A stretch of DNA of 64,000 nt, from the NCBI RefSeq assembly GCF_003290025.1, contig NZ_QNHG01000004.1, positions 593,595-657,594 on the forward strand, given 5' to 3'. A program made the translations under genes and the position numbers. Below, one piece after another: positions 19,217 to 27,752 of the stretch (positions within the stretch are counted from its first letter, which is position 1; every line of letters begins with the position of its first letter). The notes below the pieces were generated by a model. The model ran no database searches. It was not told where the DNA came from and was given only the letters and a program-made list of their open reading frames with translations. This DNA comes from Pseudogemmobacter bohemicus (GTDB taxonomy: Bacteria; Pseudomonadota; Alphaproteobacteria; Rhodobacterales; Rhodobacteraceae).

Positions 19217-20518
19217 TTATTTCAGCAGCGGATCGCCACGGGTCAGACGCGCGAGCTTGTCCTCGGCATTGGCGATAGCGGTGGCCGGATCGGTGCCATT
19301 TGCCAGCACATCTCCCATCACCTCGGCAAAGACCTCGACAAGCTGGGTGGCGCGCGACATTACCGGCAGGCCTTTTGCATGGGCCAGCGCGCCACCGACA
19401 GCCGACATGGCCGGCCAGCGCTCCAGATAGGCGGCATCCTCATAGATCCAGGCCTGGGTCGGCTGACCGCCTGCCATCGCGCGCTTCATCGCGACATCCT
19501 TCGATTCCGCCCATTTGATGAACTCCCACGAGCAGTCGGGATTCGCCGCATTGGTCGGGATAGCCCAGCCCCAGGCACCAAGCAGGCTGTCCTGGCCCGG
19601 CATCCGGGCAAAGGCCATCTTGTCGACGACCTGGCTTTCCTTGGGGTCCTGAAGCGTCGGCATCAGGAACAGGAACTGGATCGCCATGACGGCCTTGTCC
19701 TGTTTCAGCGCATTGGCCACATCGTCGAAATTGGCGCCAAGCGCGCCCGGCTGGGCAGCGTTCTTCATCAGATCGGCATAGATCGTGATAGCCTCGATGG
19801 CCTCGGGCGTATTCAGTGAGGGCTCCCAGGTTTCGCGGTTGTAGAAATCACCGCCCAGCGAGAAGAGGTAATTGGTCGCCTCCATCACCACCGGATCGGC
19901 GCGCTGCCCCGACATGGCAACGCCCGCCTTGCCGGTGAATTCGCCCGCCCATTTCGCCAGTTCCGCATATTCCTGCAGCGTTTCCGGCAGGCGCCAGTCG
20001 CGGCCGAACTTCTCTTTATAAGCGGCCTGGAATTCGGCGCTGTCGGTGATGTCCTTGCGGTAAAGCATCCCCATCGCATATTGCCAGAAGGGCAACATAT
20101 AGGTCGTGCCCTTGACCTTGCCGTTCACGTCCATCAGCGCCGGATAATAGACCGAGGTATCGACCCCATCCGCCGCGATCCGCTCATCAAGCGGCAGGAT
20201 CCAGTTCGCGGTGACGAATTCGCCCGCCCAGTAGCTGTCGACCACCAGCACGTCATAAGAGCCGGACGAGGCGGTAAGGCTCGGCACCAGCTTTTCATGC
20301 ATCAGCGAATAGTTCACCGCCTCCATGTTCAGCTTTGCGCCGGAAAGCGCCTCGAATTCGGGGGCAACCTCGAAAAGCGCGGTGCTGTCGGGCACTGTCT
20401 CCAGCAAAAGGTTCAGCGTCTTGCCCTGGCAGACGGCTGCGGCATCGGCCAGCGCCCCCGAGGCGGTCATAAGAAGCGCGGCAGTCACGCCGAGCCCGGT
20501 TTTCTTCAGGCGGGTCAT
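19217..20518 (-). CDS. ABC transporter extracellular solute-binding protein, family 1
   Basis: A 433-residue periplasmic protein with a Sec signal peptide (TGLGVTAALLMTASGALA) cleaved after about residue 24. The mature part has the two-lobe family 1 pattern: FEVAPEFEALSGAKLNMEAV at the start, LVVDSYWAGEFV, LPFWQYAMGMLYRKDI, and a late AWGWAIPTNAANPDCSWEFI. The family binds sugars, polyols and glycerol derivatives. The ATG at 20518, preceded by AAGGAGAT, is chosen over an upstream in-frame ATG. It is the second gene of the operon. Confidence 0.92.
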   Translation of the reverse strand: MTRLKKTGLGVTAALLMTASGALADAAAVCQGKTLNLLLETVPDSTALFEVAPEFEALSGAKLNMEAVNYSLMHEKLVPSLTASSGSYDVLVVDSYWAGEFVTANWILPLDERIAADGVDTSVYYPALMDVNGKVKGTTYMLPFWQYAMGMLYRKDITDSAEFQAAYKEKFGRDWRLPETLQEYAELAKWAGEFTGKAGVAMSGQRADPVVMEATNYLFSLGGDFYNRETWEPSLNTPEAIEAITIYADLMKNAAQPGALGANFDDVANALKQDKAVMAIQFLFLMPTLQDPKESQVVDKMAFARMPGQDSLLGAWGWAIPTNAANPDCSWEFIKWAESKDVAMKRAMAGGQPTQAWIYEDAAYLERWPAMSAVGGALAHAKGLPVMSRATQLVEVFAEVMGDVLANGTDPATAIANAEDKLARLTRGDPLLK

Positions 20519-20574
20519 TCCTATCTCCTTGTTGGTTGGGTGCAGGGCTTTGCCCCTGTTCTTCATTTGGATCT

Positions 20575-21396
20575 TCAGCCCTTCACCGCGCCCATATTGA
20601 GCCCCGAGACGAGGAAACGGCGCATGGCGAAATAGAGAACGGCCATCGGCAGCATGGCGAGGATCGTGGCCGCGCTGACCGCGCCGATCGCCGTACCCTG
20701 CTGGGTCACAAGGCTGGAAATGGCGACGGGAAGGGTTTTCGATTCATTGCCCGAGAGCATCAGCGCGAAGAGGAACTCGTTCCAGCTGAGCACGAAGCTC
20801 AGGATGGTTGCAGCCCCGATCCCGGGCAGAAGCGCAGGCACGATGATACGGATAAAGGCGGAGAAGGGTGTGCAGCCATCAATCAGCGCAGCCTCGTCCA
20901 GCTCGCGAGGGACACGCTTCATAAAGCTCATCAAGAGCCAGACCACATAGGGCAGGTTGAAGGCCAGATAGGTGATGATCAGCCCGAGATGGGAATCGGT
21001 CAGGCCGATATCCTTGAAGATCAGGAAGAAGGGGATCACCAGCACGATGGGCGGCATCATCTGGGTCGCAAGGATGATGACGGGCATCGCCTTGCCACCA
21101 GCCTGATAGCGGTCGATCGCATAGGCGGCCAGCGCGCCGATCACCACTGCGAGCAGCGTCGAGACCAGCGAGATCACCAGGCTGTTGAGGAAGAAGGTGC
21201 CGAAATTCATCTCGGACAGGATCACCCGGTAATTTTCCAGCGTGGGCGTGAAGAAAATCTCGGGAGGCAGCTGATAGGCCACCACCTTATCGGCAAAGGA
21301 CGTCCTGAGCACCCAAAGCAGCGGCAAAAGCACCACCAGACTGCAAAACCCGAGGATGAAATGGGTCAGAAGACGCAGGGCGAGGGAGGGTTGCAT
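20575..21396 (-). CDS. CUT1 ABC transporter permease (MalG/UgpE type)
   Basis: A 273-residue inner-membrane permease, with the opening LRLLTHFILGFCSLVVLLP, TSFADKVVAYQLPPEIFFTP in the first periplasmic loop and the EAA motif DEAALIDGCTPFSAFIRIIV near residue 175. The segment LSWNEFLFALMLSG is diagnostic of the MalG-type half. The ATG at 21396 is chosen because an operator-like palindrome immediately precedes it. It is the first gene of the nine-gene minus operon that ends with the GntR regulator; such transporter-first order is common in polyol uptake operons. Confidence 0.92.
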   Translation of the reverse strand: MQPSLALRLLTHFILGFCSLVVLLPLLWVLRTSFADKVVAYQLPPEIFFTPTLENYRVILSEMNFGTFFLNSLVISLVSTLLAVVIGALAAYAIDRYQAGGKAMPVIILATQMMPPIVLVIPFFLIFKDIGLTDSHLGLIITYLAFNLPYVVWLLMSFMKRVPRELDEAALIDGCTPFSAFIRIIVPALLPGIGAATILSFVLSWNEFLFALMLSGNESKTLPVAISSLVTQQGTAIGAVSAATILAMLPMAVLYFAMRRFLVSGLNMGAVKG

Positions 21397-21412
21397 CCTG
21401 GATGCCTGTAAT

Positions 21413-21463
21413 TTGTTATAACAGATAACAAGCATGCGAAAATGGCAAAGCCGTTGTCAACAA
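21413..21463 (-). promoter_or_regulatory. operator-like palindromes at the head of the diol-dehydratase operon
   Basis: TTGTTATAACAGATAACAA (21413-21431) is an inverted repeat with TTGTTA/TAACAA arms. A second, looser copy, TTGTCAACAA, is at 21454-21463. Both lie directly upstream of the first ATG (21396), where a repressor would block transcription. The TTGT...ACAA form fits FCD-subfamily GntR operators, and the operon's last gene encodes such a regulator. Binding is inferred. Confidence 0.5.
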
Positions 21464-21535
21464 ATTTTCGCAACAGGCCCGCAGGCTCAGGAGGCATGCC
21501 TGAAAATGTCGCAATCTGCGGCACAGAACGGCAAA

Positions 21536-21559
21536 CGCCCCCCGCTCCTGCGGGGGGCG
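21536..21559 (-). terminator. probable terminator of the DeoR-kinase-HAD unit
   Basis: A perfect 10-bp GC stem, CGCCCCCCGC and GCGGGGGGCG with a TCCT (or AGGA on the minus strand) loop, lies 63 bp after the HAD gene stop. On the minus strand the stem is followed by TTTGCCGTT, a short U-rich run, so termination in that direction is plausible. Confidence 0.6.
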
Positions 21560-21621
21560 CGCGGATCTGATCGGAGCAGGGCTTTTCGCTCAGAGATGCG
21601 CCCGTTTCCCCCCTGCCCGGA

Positions 21622-22284
21622 TCAGCGTGTCAGGGCGGGGATCTGTTCCAGGGCAGTGATGCGGTAATCCGGGCGCACTTCTCCCACAGGCTCCGGCTGA
21701 TCGGGCGAAACCAGCAGCGCCACGCGCATCCCGGCCGCCAGCGCGGCTTTCGTGCCCGTCAGACTGTCCTCGACCACGAGGACATCGGAGGGTGCAACGC
21801 CGGCCAGCACGGCCGCGCGCAGATAGGGTTCGGGGGCCGGCTTTCCCTCGCGCACATCGTCAAGCGAAACGCTGCCCCGCATGATGCCCGCGATCCCCAG
21901 CACTGCGAGATTGGTGTCCACCACCTCACGATCAGAGTTTGAGGCACAGACCTGGATCACGCCCAGCGCCTCCAGCGCATGCACCACGCGCCGCGCGCCG
22001 GCAATCTCGGCCAGGCTGTCCGCCCCTGCCGCATAGTGCCGGTTGATCTGCCGGTAAAAGGCGGCCTCACTCCGTTCTGCATCCGGATTGCTGCCCAGAT
22101 CGGCCCGCAGGGCCGTCCAGACATCGCGCAGATGGGTGCCGACAAATGTGCTCTCCGGCAAAGCGGAAAGGTCCAGCCCCCAGGCGGCACAGGTTGCCAG
22201 CAGCGCCCGGTGATGCAGCGGTTCACTGTCGATCAGGGTGCCGTCAATATCCCAGGCGACCGCTTTCCAGGGAAAGCCCGTCAC
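21622..22284 (-). CDS. HAD-superfamily phosphatase/phosphomutase (beta-phosphoglucomutase-like)
   Basis: A 220-residue HAD subfamily IA protein. Motif I is AWDIDGTLIDSEPLHHRAL, with the two catalytic aspartates expected of a phosphatase or phosphomutase; motif II is CASNSD; motif III Lys is in REGKPAPEPYL; motif IV is VLVVEDSLTG. The cap domain lies between residues 15 and 85. It starts inside the stop of the FGGY kinase gene (ATGA overlap), so the pair is coupled. It likely dephosphorylates or isomerises a sugar or polyol phosphate made in this locus. Confidence 0.87.
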   Translation of the reverse strand: MTGFPWKAVAWDIDGTLIDSEPLHHRALLATCAAWGLDLSALPESTFVGTHLRDVWTALRADLGSNPDAERSEAAFYRQINRHYAAGADSLAEIAGARRVVHALEALGVIQVCASNSDREVVDTNLAVLGIAGIMRGSVSLDDVREGKPAPEPYLRAAVLAGVAPSDVLVVEDSLTGTKAALAAGMRVALLVSPDQPEPVGEVRPDYRITALEQIPALTR

Positions 22285-23765
22285 GCCCCTGCCCCCTCAA
22301 GACGGCGATAGAGATCACGGAAGACGGCATAGCCTTTGTCATAGACCGCGCGATTGGCCGGGTCCGGAGTGAAAAGCCGGTCCTGGCTGGTAAAGGCGGT
22401 GATGCCGCCCCATTCCGCCGCCCCCAGCCCCACCGCCGCCGTCCAGGCCGCGCCCAGGCAGGAGCCGGGATGCCCGCTGAGCCTTTGCAGCGGCTCTCCC
22501 AGCACATCGGCGACAATACCCATCCAGACCGAGGATTTCGCCCCACCATCCGAGACCATGAAGCGTCGCGTCGGATGCCCGATCTCCTGAAAGGTCTCGA
22601 TATGGTGGCGGATCGCATAGGCATAGGATTCAAGTACGGCCCGCCAGATATGGCCCAGATCATGCGACAGCGTCAGCCCGTTCAGCGCCCCGCGCGCCGC
22701 AGGATCATGCAGCGGTGTCTTTTCCCCCAGCAGATAGGGCAGGAAGGTCAGCCCCATTGCCCCGGCAGGGCGCTCTGCCGCCAGTGCATCCAGCGCGGCA
22801 TGGCGCGAGCCGTCCAGCGGCGCGATCCCCGAAGCAAAGGTCTCGACGAACCAGTTCAGCACCGAGCCGCCGGTCGACATGCAGCCATTGGGCATCCAGA
22901 GACCGGGGATCAGATGGTAATCAAGGAACAGGCGGGGATCGGGGTTCAGCACTTCAGTTGCTGTCAGGATATCAACCGCGCCGCCGAATTTCAAAAGCAC
23001 GTCGCCGCCCCTGACCACCCCTGCCCCGAGACAGGAGGCGATCATATCCGCAGCACCGCCGATCACGGGGGTGCCTTCGGCAAGGCCGGTGGCAGAGGCT
23101 GCCGCGGCCGTGACATGCCCCAGTATCGCCGAAGACGCGATCAGCGGCGGCAGCAGACCTGCCGGTATGCCGGTCAGCTCAGCCTGGGCGAGGTCGATCC
23201 TGCCCGAGGCGACATTGACGATCCCGGCCTCCAGCGCCCAGTTCTGTTCAACCGCAACCACGCCCGTAAGACGGTAATTGATATAGTCATATGAGCCGAG
23301 CAAGGTCTTTGCCCGCGCCAGGATCCCGGGCTCATGCCGGGCCAGCCAGCGGATCTTGGCACCGACAAGCTGCTGGTTCACCCCGCATCCGGCGGCTTTC
23401 AGGAAAGCGGGCTCATCAATCTCGCGCCTCATCGCCTCGACCTCTGCGCCGGCGCGGCCATCGCTTTGCTGGATCGAGCGCCGCAGCACCCCGCCCGCCT
23501 CGTCCAGCAGCACCGTCGCCGGCAGCATCCCGGCCACACCGATCCCGGCAATATCCGTGGCGGCAATGCCCGAAAGGCGCAGCAGTTCGGGGATCAGATC
23601 GCAGCAATTCCTCCACCACTCCGCCGGATCCTCCTCGGCCCAGCCCGGATGTTCGGCATAAAGCGTGACCGGGCGCGAGGCGAGCGCCAGCACTTTGCCC
23701 GCAGTATCCGTAAGGATGCCGATGGTCGAGGTTGTACCGATATCAAGGCCAAGGAAGACAGTCAT
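22281..23765 (-). CDS. FGGY-family carbohydrate kinase (xylulokinase-like)
   Basis: A 494-residue actin-fold kinase. The N-terminal phosphate loop is LGLDIGTTSTIGILTD, the substrate region includes HPGWAEEDPAEWW as in xylulokinases, and the C-terminal domain has the ATP-binding FGGY signature region FMVSDGGAKSSVWMGIVAD and SCLGAAWTAAVGLG. It phosphorylates a ketose or polyol taken up by one of the two neighbouring ABC transporters. It lies 33 bp downstream of a DeoR regulator and overlaps the HAD gene, forming a regulator-kinase-phosphatase unit. Substrate specificity cannot be assigned. Confidence 0.9.
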   Translation of the reverse strand: MTVFLGLDIGTTSTIGILTDTAGKVLALASRPVTLYAEHPGWAEEDPAEWWRNCCDLIPELLRLSGIAATDIAGIGVAGMLPATVLLDEAGGVLRRSIQQSDGRAGAEVEAMRREIDEPAFLKAAGCGVNQQLVGAKIRWLARHEPGILARAKTLLGSYDYINYRLTGVVAVEQNWALEAGIVNVASGRIDLAQAELTGIPAGLLPPLIASSAILGHVTAAAASATGLAEGTPVIGGAADMIASCLGAGVVRGGDVLLKFGGAVDILTATEVLNPDPRLFLDYHLIPGLWMPNGCMSTGGSVLNWFVETFASGIAPLDGSRHAALDALAAERPAGAMGLTFLPYLLGEKTPLHDPAARGALNGLTLSHDLGHIWRAVLESYAYAIRHHIETFQEIGHPTRRFMVSDGGAKSSVWMGIVADVLGEPLQRLSGHPGSCLGAAWTAAVGLGAAEWGGITAFTSQDRLFTPDPANRAVYDKGYAVFRDLYRRLEGAGA

Positions 23766-23797
23766 TCGGGAGGGTCCGTTGCAGGAGGAGGATGAGG

Positions 23798-24682
23798 TCA
23801 GGCGATGATCACCCGCACCCCCGCCCCTTCCAGCACAGTGGCCAGATCCGGAGGGGGAGCCGCATCGGTGATCAGGGTGGAAATCTCTGCCAGCGAGGCG
23901 ATCAGGACGGTCGAGACGCGGCGGAACTTGGTGCTGTCCATAAGCAGCACGCGCTCGGCCGAGCGTTGCAGGAAGACCGTCTTCACGGCGACTTCTTCCG
24001 GGGAATAGTCAAAGACCCCCTCGGAGGTCATCCCCGAGGCGCCAAGCAAGGCAACATCGAAGTAATAGCGCGAAAAGCCGTCAACGGCGTCCTGGCCGGT
24101 CAGGGACATTTCCTCGGCACGGATCAGCCCGCCGCTCATATAGACCGGGATCCCTGCCCTCGCCATCACCTGGCCCGCCCGCAGGCTGTTGGTGAAGGCC
24201 CTCATCTGCGGCTGCACCCCAGCGGCAACGATCGACCGCGCCGTGGCAAGAACCGTGGTGCCGAGATCGAAGGCAATCGCATTGCGCCCGGCAACATGGC
24301 GGGCGGCGGCGGCGGCGATCCGCTCCTTGCGGTCGGCATTCTGTCGCGATCGGGCCTCGAAAATCGGCTCGATATCGTCGATCACCGTCAGGGGCCCGCG
24401 GCTCAGGCCGACAGCCCCTCCATGAACGCGCTCCAGCAGCCCGTCCCGTTCCAGCTCCGCAAGGTCGCGGCGCACCGTCATATCCGAGACACCGAATTCA
24501 CGGGCCAGATCGGTGACGGTGACCGAGCCCCCCTCGTTCAGCCTTTCAAGGATACGGGTCATGCGCGCCTGTGCGGGGGCGCGGGCGCTTGCGTGCGACG
24601 CCGGCGACACTCCGGCAGTTGCGGTCCTGGCGGGTCCCGTTTCGGGAGGTTCGGTCGCGATCATCTGTTCGGGCTGTATCAT
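23798..24682 (-). CDS. DeoR/GlpR-family transcriptional repressor
   Basis: About 294 residues. An unusual ~45-residue Ala/Pro-rich leader precedes the DeoR winged helix: TVTDLAREFGVSDMTVRRDL is the recognition segment, followed by ERVHGGA. The C-terminal sugar-phosphate sensing domain includes IAFDLGTTVLATARSI and LMDSTKF. DeoR proteins release DNA on binding a phosphorylated sugar, which fits the kinase gene next to it. The start is uncertain: ATG at 24682 is used, but another at 24664 or one nearer the helix would also work. The intergenic region to the divergent SDR carries repeats matching DeoR/GlpR operators. Confidence 0.88.
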   Translation of the reverse strand: MIQPEQMIATEPPETGPARTATAGVSPASHASARAPAQARMTRILERLNEGGSVTVTDLAREFGVSDMTVRRDLAELERDGLLERVHGGAVGLSRGPLTVIDDIEPIFEARSRQNADRKERIAAAAARHVAGRNAIAFDLGTTVLATARSIVAAGVQPQMRAFTNSLRAGQVMARAGIPVYMSGGLIRAEEMSLTGQDAVDGFSRYYFDVALLGASGMTSEGVFDYSPEEVAVKTVFLQRSAERVLLMDSTKFRRVSTVLIASLAEISTLITDAAPPPDLATVLEGAGVRVIIA

Positions 24683-24826
24683 ATCCTGGCCTGATCCTGT
24701 TCCGGAGGGTGGGAAACATAGCTCTCCGGCCCGTATCACATCGCGCCGGGGATCTCCCGGCCTTTCTGTCCATTCGCCTGCGCAAAACCGTCCGGCCGAC
24801 GGCCTGCAAGCTGCAATATCGATCAG

Positions 24827-24868
24827 ATCAAACATATAATCCGCAAATATCAAACATATCCAAACATT
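24827..24868. promoter_or_regulatory. DeoR-type operator repeats in the divergent promoter region
   Basis: ATCAAACATAT occurs exactly twice, at 24827 and 24849, spaced 22 bp (two helical turns), with a weaker third copy ATCCAAACATT at 24858. The reverse complement, TATGTTTGAT, is one base from the GlpR consensus WATKYTCGWW. The surrounding 240 bp between the DeoR gene and the divergent SDR is AT-rich near here, as expected for a promoter. Confidence 0.6.
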
Positions 24869-24924
24869 ATTCTTGTGCAACTCCGAAAATTTTGTTTGGT
24901 TTCTTTCAGCAAGGGGGAATCCAT

Positions 24925-25725
24925 ATGCGCGCAGATCAACTGGCCGAACAGCAACATCCGGGCCTCACAGGCAAGCGGGCCTTCGTCACCGGGGCCGCAA
25001 CCGGGATCGGCTTTGCCATCGCGAGGGCACTGGCAGCACAGGGAATATCGGTGGTGATCGCCGATCTGAACCCTGACGCCGCCGAAGCTGCGGCGGCCTC
25101 GCTCGGGGCGGGACATCACGCGGTCAGGATTGATGTGCGCGAGCGCGAATCGGTGCAAACCGCCTTCGATCAGGCCATTGCACTGACCGGCGGGATCGAG
25201 ATCTGCATCGCCAATGCCGGGGTTTCGACCATGCGCGCGGCCACCGATCTCAGCGATGAGGACTGGGATTTCAACATGGATGTGAACGCCCGCGGCGTCT
25301 TCCTGACAAACCAGATCGCCGCTCGATATTTTATTCAGGAAAACAAAGGTGTAATCGTCAACACCGCCTCGCTGGCCGCCAAGATCGGCGCCCCCCTTCT
25401 GGCGCATTACTCGGCCTCGAAATTCGCGGTGGTCGGCTGGACCCAGGGCCTTGCCCGCGAACTGGCCCCGAAAGGCATCCGCGTGAATGCCGTCTGCCCG
25501 GGCTTTGTCCGCACCTCGATGCAGGAGCGCGAGATCCTCTGGGAGGCCGAACTGCGCGGCATGACGCCCGATGAGGTGCAGCAGGACTACATCCGCCAGA
25601 CCCCGCTGGGCCGAATCGAAACGCCGGAGGATGTCGCCGGAGTCGTCGTCTTCCTTTGCTCTGATGCGGCGCGCTTTATGACCGGACAGGCGATCAACGT
25701 CACCGGCGGGGTCTATACGACCTGA
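24925..25725 (+). CDS. short-chain dehydrogenase/reductase (sugar/polyol type)
   Basis: A 266-residue SDR with GAATGIGFAIARALA as the cofactor loop, an acidic residue after the second strand (IADLNPD) favouring NAD, the NAG motif IANAGVS, and the active-site pair in YSASKFAVVGWTQGLA with Ser in NTASLAA. The C-terminal segment DEVQQDYIRQTPLGRIETPE resembles sorbitol/galactitol dehydrogenases. The frame is open 118 codons further upstream, but the ATG at 24925, preceded by AAGGGGG, follows the operator region and gives normal length. First gene of the plus operon. Confidence 0.9.
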   Translation: MRADQLAEQQHPGLTGKRAFVTGAATGIGFAIARALAAQGISVVIADLNPDAAEAAAASLGAGHHAVRIDVRERESVQTAFDQAIALTGGIEICIANAGVSTMRAATDLSDEDWDFNMDVNARGVFLTNQIAARYFIQENKGVIVNTASLAAKIGAPLLAHYSASKFAVVGWTQGLARELAPKGIRVNAVCPGFVRTSMQEREILWEAELRGMTPDEVQQDYIRQTPLGRIETPEDVAGVVVFLCSDAARFMTGQAINVTGGVYTT

Positions 25726-25741
25726 CCCCCGAGTATCCGAT

Positions 25742-25761
25742 CATGTTCGATTATGTTCGAA
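25742..25761. promoter_or_regulatory. tandem GlpR-like operator half-sites
   Basis: Two adjacent direct 10-bp repeats, CATGTTCGAT (25742) and TATGTTCGAA (25752), lie 41 bp before the ABC ATPase start. The second matches the Escherichia coli GlpR half-site consensus WATKYTCGWW at every position; the first differs only in its first base. The same motif, with TTTGA for TTCGA, is upstream of the SDR, so one DeoR-family repressor probably controls both sites. Confidence 0.6.
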
Positions 25762-25801
25762 CACGCCATATCTTATATCAACGCCTGCGCATGAGGCTCC
25801 T

Positions 25802-26905
25802 TTGACCGCGATCACACTCGACAGTATCAGCCGCGATTATGGCAGTGGCCTGTACGGGGTCAGGGATGTCTCCCTCACCATTGACGAGGGCGAGTTCATG
25901 GTGCTCCTCGGCCCCTCCGGATGCGGCAAATCCACCACGCTCAGGATGATCGCAGGGCTGGAGGAAATCACCGCAGGCCGCATCCGGATCGGCGCGCGGG
26001 ACGTAACCGAACTGCCACCAAGGGACCGCAATGTCGCGGTTGTTTTCCAAAGCTACGCCCTCTATCCGCATATGTCCGTGCGCGAGAATATGCGCTTTGG
26101 CATGAAGATGCGCGGCACGCCGGTCGCCGAGCAGGACAGGCGGATCGCAGAGGCGGCATCCATCCTCGGCCTCGAGCCCTATCTTGACCGCAAGCCGGGC
26201 GCTTTGTCGGGCGGACAACGGCAGCGCGTGGCGCTTGGGCGGGCGATGGTGCGCGAACCGGATGTCTTCCTTATGGATGAGCCGCTGTCCAATCTTGACG
26301 CGAAGCTTCGCGGCGAAATGCGTCAGGAGCTGGTCAAGCTGCATCGCCGCCTTGGCAAGACCATGGTTTTCGTCACCCATGACCATGTCGAGGCCATGAC
26401 CATGGGCGACCGCATCTGCATCATGCGGGACGGCCATATCGAACAGGTCGGCCCACCTCTTGAGGTCTATGCCAACCCCGCCAATACTTTTGTGGCACAG
26501 TTCCTCGCGTCGCCCGCGATGAACCTGATCCCTGCCAGTCTGGCAGGGGATGCCACACGGCTGACGCTGAAAGCCGGGCCGATCAGCGGGGATCTGCCAC
26601 CGGCACAGGCCGCGCTTTACACAAAAGCCGCACAAGAACCCGCCATTCTGGGCCTGCGGGCCGAAGATGTATTGTCGGAGCCCACGGCCAGCACCCTGCC
26701 GGTTGCCGGCAAGGTGATCGTGCGCGAAGCGCTCGGGGCAGAAAACCTGATCGGGATCGAGACGGCAGAAGGCATCGCGCTCTCTGCCCGCACCGGGCGC
26801 GATTTCCTGCCCGCCTTCGGCGATCAGGTCACGCTGCACGCCGATATGGCCCGGATGCACCTGTTCCGCGCCTCGGATGGCAAAGCCTGGTCAAGGCAGG
26901 GTTGA
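25802..26905 (+). CDS. CUT1 ABC transporter ATP-binding protein (second transporter)
   Basis: A 367-residue MalK/UgpC-type ATPase: Walker A GPSGCGKSTTLRM, signature LSGGQRQRVALGRA, Walker B VFLMDEPLSNLDAKL, switch VTHDHVEAMTMGDR, then the TOBE domain (SPAMNLIPASL, ILGLRAEDVL). A TTG start at 25802 is preceded by GAGG; the nearby ATG at 25790 opens only a four-codon frame. The H-loop context has HDHVEAM where most have HDQxEAM, a conservative change. It energises the two permeases encoded just downstream and is the paralogue of the ATPase at 14435. Confidence 0.92.
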   Translation: MTAITLDSISRDYGSGLYGVRDVSLTIDEGEFMVLLGPSGCGKSTTLRMIAGLEEITAGRIRIGARDVTELPPRDRNVAVVFQSYALYPHMSVRENMRFGMKMRGTPVAEQDRRIAEAASILGLEPYLDRKPGALSGGQRQRVALGRAMVREPDVFLMDEPLSNLDAKLRGEMRQELVKLHRRLGKTMVFVTHDHVEAMTMGDRICIMRDGHIEQVGPPLEVYANPANTFVAQFLASPAMNLIPASLAGDATRLTLKAGPISGDLPPAQAALYTKAAQEPAILGLRAEDVLSEPTASTLPVAGKVIVREALGAENLIGIETAEGIALSARTGRDFLPAFGDQVTLHADMARMHLFRASDGKAWSRQG

Positions 26906-26908
26906 GCC

Positions 26909-27709
26909 ATGACCCGCCCTGTGCTCTCCCATCTGGGACTGATCCTCGCCTGCCTTGTGGTCCTTTTGCCGATCCTGTGGGTCTTGCGCACATCGCTGGT
27001 GCCGGAACATGCCTCTTATGCGAAAGAGATCTTCCCCTCGATCACGCTCGACAATTACCAGGCGCTGTTCGCCGACAAGAATTTCGGCCGCAACTATCTG
27101 AATTCCCTGATCGTCGCCGTGCTGTCGGTGGTGCTGACAATGCCGCTGGCCGCGATGACCGGCTATGCCTTTGCGCGGTTCCGCACCGGCGGGCGTCTCG
27201 CACGGTTCGCGACGCTGGCCAGCCAGATGCTGCCGCCGGTGGCGCTGGCGCTGCCGGTCTTCATGCTCTACCGCGTGACCGGACTGACCAATTCGCTGAC
27301 CGGCATTGTATTGGTCTATTCCGCGATCAACCTGCCCTTCCTGACCTGGATCCTGATGGGGTTCTTCGAGTCGATCCCCGAGGATCTGGAAGGCGCTGCC
27401 ATGACCGATGGGGCCACCCGCTGGGGCGCGTTCTGGCGCGTGGTGCTGCCGGTCGCCGCCCCCGGGATCATGGCTGCGGCCGTGCTGGGCTTCATCCTGT
27501 CCTGGAATGAATTCCTCTTCGCGCTGATCCTTGGCGGCTCGAAAACCGCCACGGTGCCGGTGGCGCTGGCAGCGCTTCAGACCTCGAACGGCGTGCAGAT
27601 CAGCCAGGTTTCAGCCGGGGTCTCGCTGGCAATCCTGCCGCTGCTGATCGCGGTGCGTTTTATCCAGAAATACCTGGTGCAGGGCCTGTCTTTCGGGTCG
27701 GTGAAGTAA
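26909..27709 (+). CDS. CUT1 ABC transporter permease (MalG type, second transporter)
   Basis: A 266-residue inner-membrane protein with six helices, beginning LGLILACLVVLLPILWVLRT. It contains SLVPEHASYAKEIFPSITLD in the first loop, a degenerate EAA motif EGAAMTDGATRWGAFWRVVL and the diagnostic LSWNEFLFALILGG. It starts 3 bp after the ATPase stop. Closely related to the MalG-type permease at 20575 of the divergent operon, so the two transporters are likely to be paralogues with related substrates. Confidence 0.92.
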   Translation: MTRPVLSHLGLILACLVVLLPILWVLRTSLVPEHASYAKEIFPSITLDNYQALFADKNFGRNYLNSLIVAVLSVVLTMPLAAMTGYAFARFRTGGRLARFATLASQMLPPVALALPVFMLYRVTGLTNSLTGIVLVYSAINLPFLTWILMGFFESIPEDLEGAAMTDGATRWGAFWRVVLPVAAPGIMAAAVLGFILSWNEFLFALILGGSKTATVPVALAALQTSNGVQISQVSAGVSLAILPLLIAVRFIQKYLVQGLSFGSVK

Positions 27710-27752
27710 GTCCATTCAAGAAGACCATAACCAAAAACAGAGAGGAAGACCC

